Shown one piece after another: positions 5,488-6,784 of a stretch of DNA of 6,784 bases. This stretch comes from an uncultured Spirochaetia bacterium (GTDB lineage: Bacteria > Spirochaetota > UBA6919). Within the stretch, counting starts at the first letter, position 1; the number at the start of each line of letters is the position of its first letter. A model generated the notes under the pieces. The model saw nothing but the letters and a program-made list of their open reading frames with translations, did not search any database and was not told the DNA's origin. Location: the NCBI GenBank assembly GCA_913053665.1, contig CAJXGR010000174.1, forward strand, positions 1-6,784, given 5' to 3'. The position numbers and the translations under genes are program-made.

Positions 5488-5495
5488 AGGATGGG
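5488..5495 (+). promoter_or_regulatory. Ribosome binding site deciding the deacetylase start
   Basis: AGGATGGG ends six bases before the ATG at 5502; its AGGA core is ten bases away. The in-frame TTG at 5496 would have only four bases after AGGA, so the ATG is preferred. Confidence 0.5.
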
Positions 5496-5501
5496 TTGGT
5501 C

Positions 5502-6626
5502 ATGAAAAAAGGAATGCTACCAGGAGCCGTCATTACGGCCGTTATAAGCCTAATGCTATTGATCTACACACTTTTGGAAGTCCAATCCTTTGAGTTCCTC
5601 AATAAAGATCGTTCCCATGAGAAGGCTCCATCAGCGATGTCAAGAGCGAACTGGCCTCTCAAAGTCATGGAGAGCCTGGGGGCCTACGAATTTCTCAAAG
5701 CCTCAAAGGGACAATATTATAAGAAAGAAATCTATATAGCTAAAAGCCATCATCCTCTTTCCTCCTACAAACAAGCCTTTGAAAACTATATGAAGGAAAT
5801 GAGTATTCCTCATCGACAAAGCTACAAACCCACTAAGGCTTATGGAATCCTCTCAATCTTTCTTGAAGAGAAGGGCTTTTTAAGGGTGATTGAAATTAGA
5901 AGGAAACAGAAACCTTCTGTCCCCCGAAAAAGCACTCAAAAGCTTTCTGTCATCAGCATTGTCATTGACGATGTGGGACGTAGTAAGCGACTGGACAAGG
6001 AGTTCCTAACGTATCCCTATCCATTAACCTTTGCGGTGATCCCCTTTGAGCTGTACTCTCAGTCATTTGCTAAAAAGGCAAAAAGGTATGGCAAAGAAGT
6101 CATTATCCACGCACCGATGGAAGGATCCGACCATGTCAATAGCCTTTATGAGATCAACTCCCAGATAACGGATGATCAAATCAGTCTCTTGATCAGTCAA
6201 TATCAGCAGGAAGTACCCAACGCCATTGTATTGAACAATCACAGAGGGTCCTTGGCAACATCCAACCCTGTCTTGATGAGGCGTTTCTTTAAGTACTTCA
6301 AGAAGACTCCCTTGTTTTTTCTGGATAGCCGAACGACAAAGGATAGTATTGCCCGCTCTGTAGCACAAAGTCAGGGGGTTCCCACTCTTCAGAGGGATAT
6401 TTTCCTGGATCACCGTGATGATGTCCAGTCCATTCGATCACAATTGTATAAACTGATCCGCCTGGGGAGGTCGAAAAGGGGGGCTATCGGGATCGGACAC
6501 TTCACTAAACCCCAGACCCTAAAGGTCTTAAAGCAATTCATTCCCTATTTCAAAACCCATAATGTCCAGTTGATTCGTCTTTCAGAGCTTGTCCCAAAGA
6601 AGAGATATGTCTCTCTCAAGCAGTAA
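5502..6626 (+). CDS. Divergent polysaccharide deacetylase (COG2861/YibQ family), membrane-anchored
   Basis: A 374-residue protein numbered from the ATG at 5502. An N-terminal hydrophobic helix (about 5-25) after Lys-Lys suggests an uncleaved anchor with the rest in the periplasm. Residues about 30-145 are a poorly conserved spacer. The deacetylase-like barrel starts at SIVIDDVG (D156-D157) and continues with FAVIP, EVIIHAP (H203), NNHRGS (H247), FFLDSRTT (D275), RDIFLDH (D303) and AIGIGHF (H333), ending in RLSEL. These match the block order of the YibQ family, related to NodB-type carbohydrate esterases, and the acid/His set is compatible with metal-dependent activity. The substrate is unknown; an envelope glycan is plausible. 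In several Gram-negative genomes the family sits beside envC, but no such neighbour is visible here. A TTG at 5496 is in frame but too close to the AGGA ribosome site. The gene ends with a double stop, TAATAA. Confidence 0.9.
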   Translation: MKKGMLPGAVITAVISLMLLIYTLLEVQSFEFLNKDRSHEKAPSAMSRANWPLKVMESLGAYEFLKASKGQYYKKEIYIAKSHHPLSSYKQAFENYMKEMSIPHRQSYKPTKAYGILSIFLEEKGFLRVIEIRRKQKPSVPRKSTQKLSVISIVIDDVGRSKRLDKEFLTYPYPLTFAVIPFELYSQSFAKKAKRYGKEVIIHAPMEGSDHVNSLYEINSQITDDQISLLISQYQQEVPNAIVLNNHRGSLATSNPVLMRRFFKYFKKTPLFFLDSRTTKDSIARSVAQSQGVPTLQRDIFLDHRDDVQSIRSQLYKLIRLGRSKRGAIGIGHFTKPQTLKVLKQFIPYFKTHNVQLIRLSELVPKKRYVSLKQ

Positions 6627-6717
6627 TAAGTCTAAGGGCACGCTCTCGTCAGCCTATAATCCCTAGCGAAGGAGTGAGGGACTTTCACCTAACTCAAGGA
6701 AATTTAAAAGGTAAGAC

Positions 6718-6746
6718 TTGTTATAACATTTTTAGTATATTATATT
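6718..6746 (+). promoter_or_regulatory. Possible promoter for a gene beyond the window
   Basis: TTGTTA (6718-6723) and TATATT (6741-6746) are exactly 17 bases apart, predicting a start near 6753 and transcription to the right. The surrounding sequence is AT-rich, so a chance match is possible. No coding start follows before the window ends. Confidence 0.35.
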
Positions 6747-6784
6747 TCTTTCAGGGCTATTTCATTCTCCTGATAATTGTTTAT

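Noticed and set aside
6063..6413. 116-codon minus-strand open frame inside the deacetylase gene
   Set aside because: It lies opposite conserved deacetylase motifs and shows no family features of its own.
6660..6681. TCCCT/AGGGA hairpin after the deacetylase as a terminator
   Set aside because: Only a 5-bp stem with a 12-base loop and no T-run after it.

Overview
The window looks like chromosomal DNA of a Gram-negative, chemotactic bacterium with moderate, slightly AT-leaning composition. A membrane-anchored COG2861 (YibQ-type) deacetylase-like protein fits a diderm envelope. The combination of this CheA architecture, a Uma2 nuclease-like gene and many GC-rich palindromic intergenic repeats recalls uncultivated deltaproteobacteria (Desulfobacterota-like). 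That placement is an impression from gene style, not a demonstrated assignment.

Layout: three chemotaxis genes lie on the minus strand in the order cheA (4444-2162), a methyl-accepting-chemotaxis-like transducer (2008-647) and cheY (491-123). A 311-base AT-rich gap (4445-4755) holds the likely cheA promoter inside a 10-bp inverted repeat. Next comes a minus-strand Uma2 family protein (5325-4756). A 176-base divergent promoter region follows, then a plus-strand divergent polysaccharide deacetylase (5502-6626). The last 158 bases are noncoding and end with a possible promoter pointing out of the window.

The chemotaxis genes supply a kinase, a transducer and a phospho-acceptor; no CheW, CheR, CheB, CheD or stand-alone CheZ gene is visible. 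Two of the proteins are unusual. CheA carries, where the P2 CheY-docking domain usually sits, two tandem 24-residue motifs matching the MshEN (GspE N-terminal) c-di-GMP-binding pattern. The transducer has almost no periplasmic sensor, and after its signalling hairpin it carries a CheZ-like D-x-T-x-Q motif and an acidic/hydrophobic C-terminal tail ending in Phe. One reading is a pathway in which kinase input could be tuned by c-di-GMP and the transducer could dephosphorylate or dock CheY. This is inference.

Each chemotaxis gene is followed at its 3' end by palindromic repeats that share a constant CCCTACAG-type tail but have different hairpin cores. The gap between the transducer and cheY also packs a terminator-like hairpin, a G-quadruplex motif and a strong extended -10 promoter, so cheY is probably its own transcription unit.
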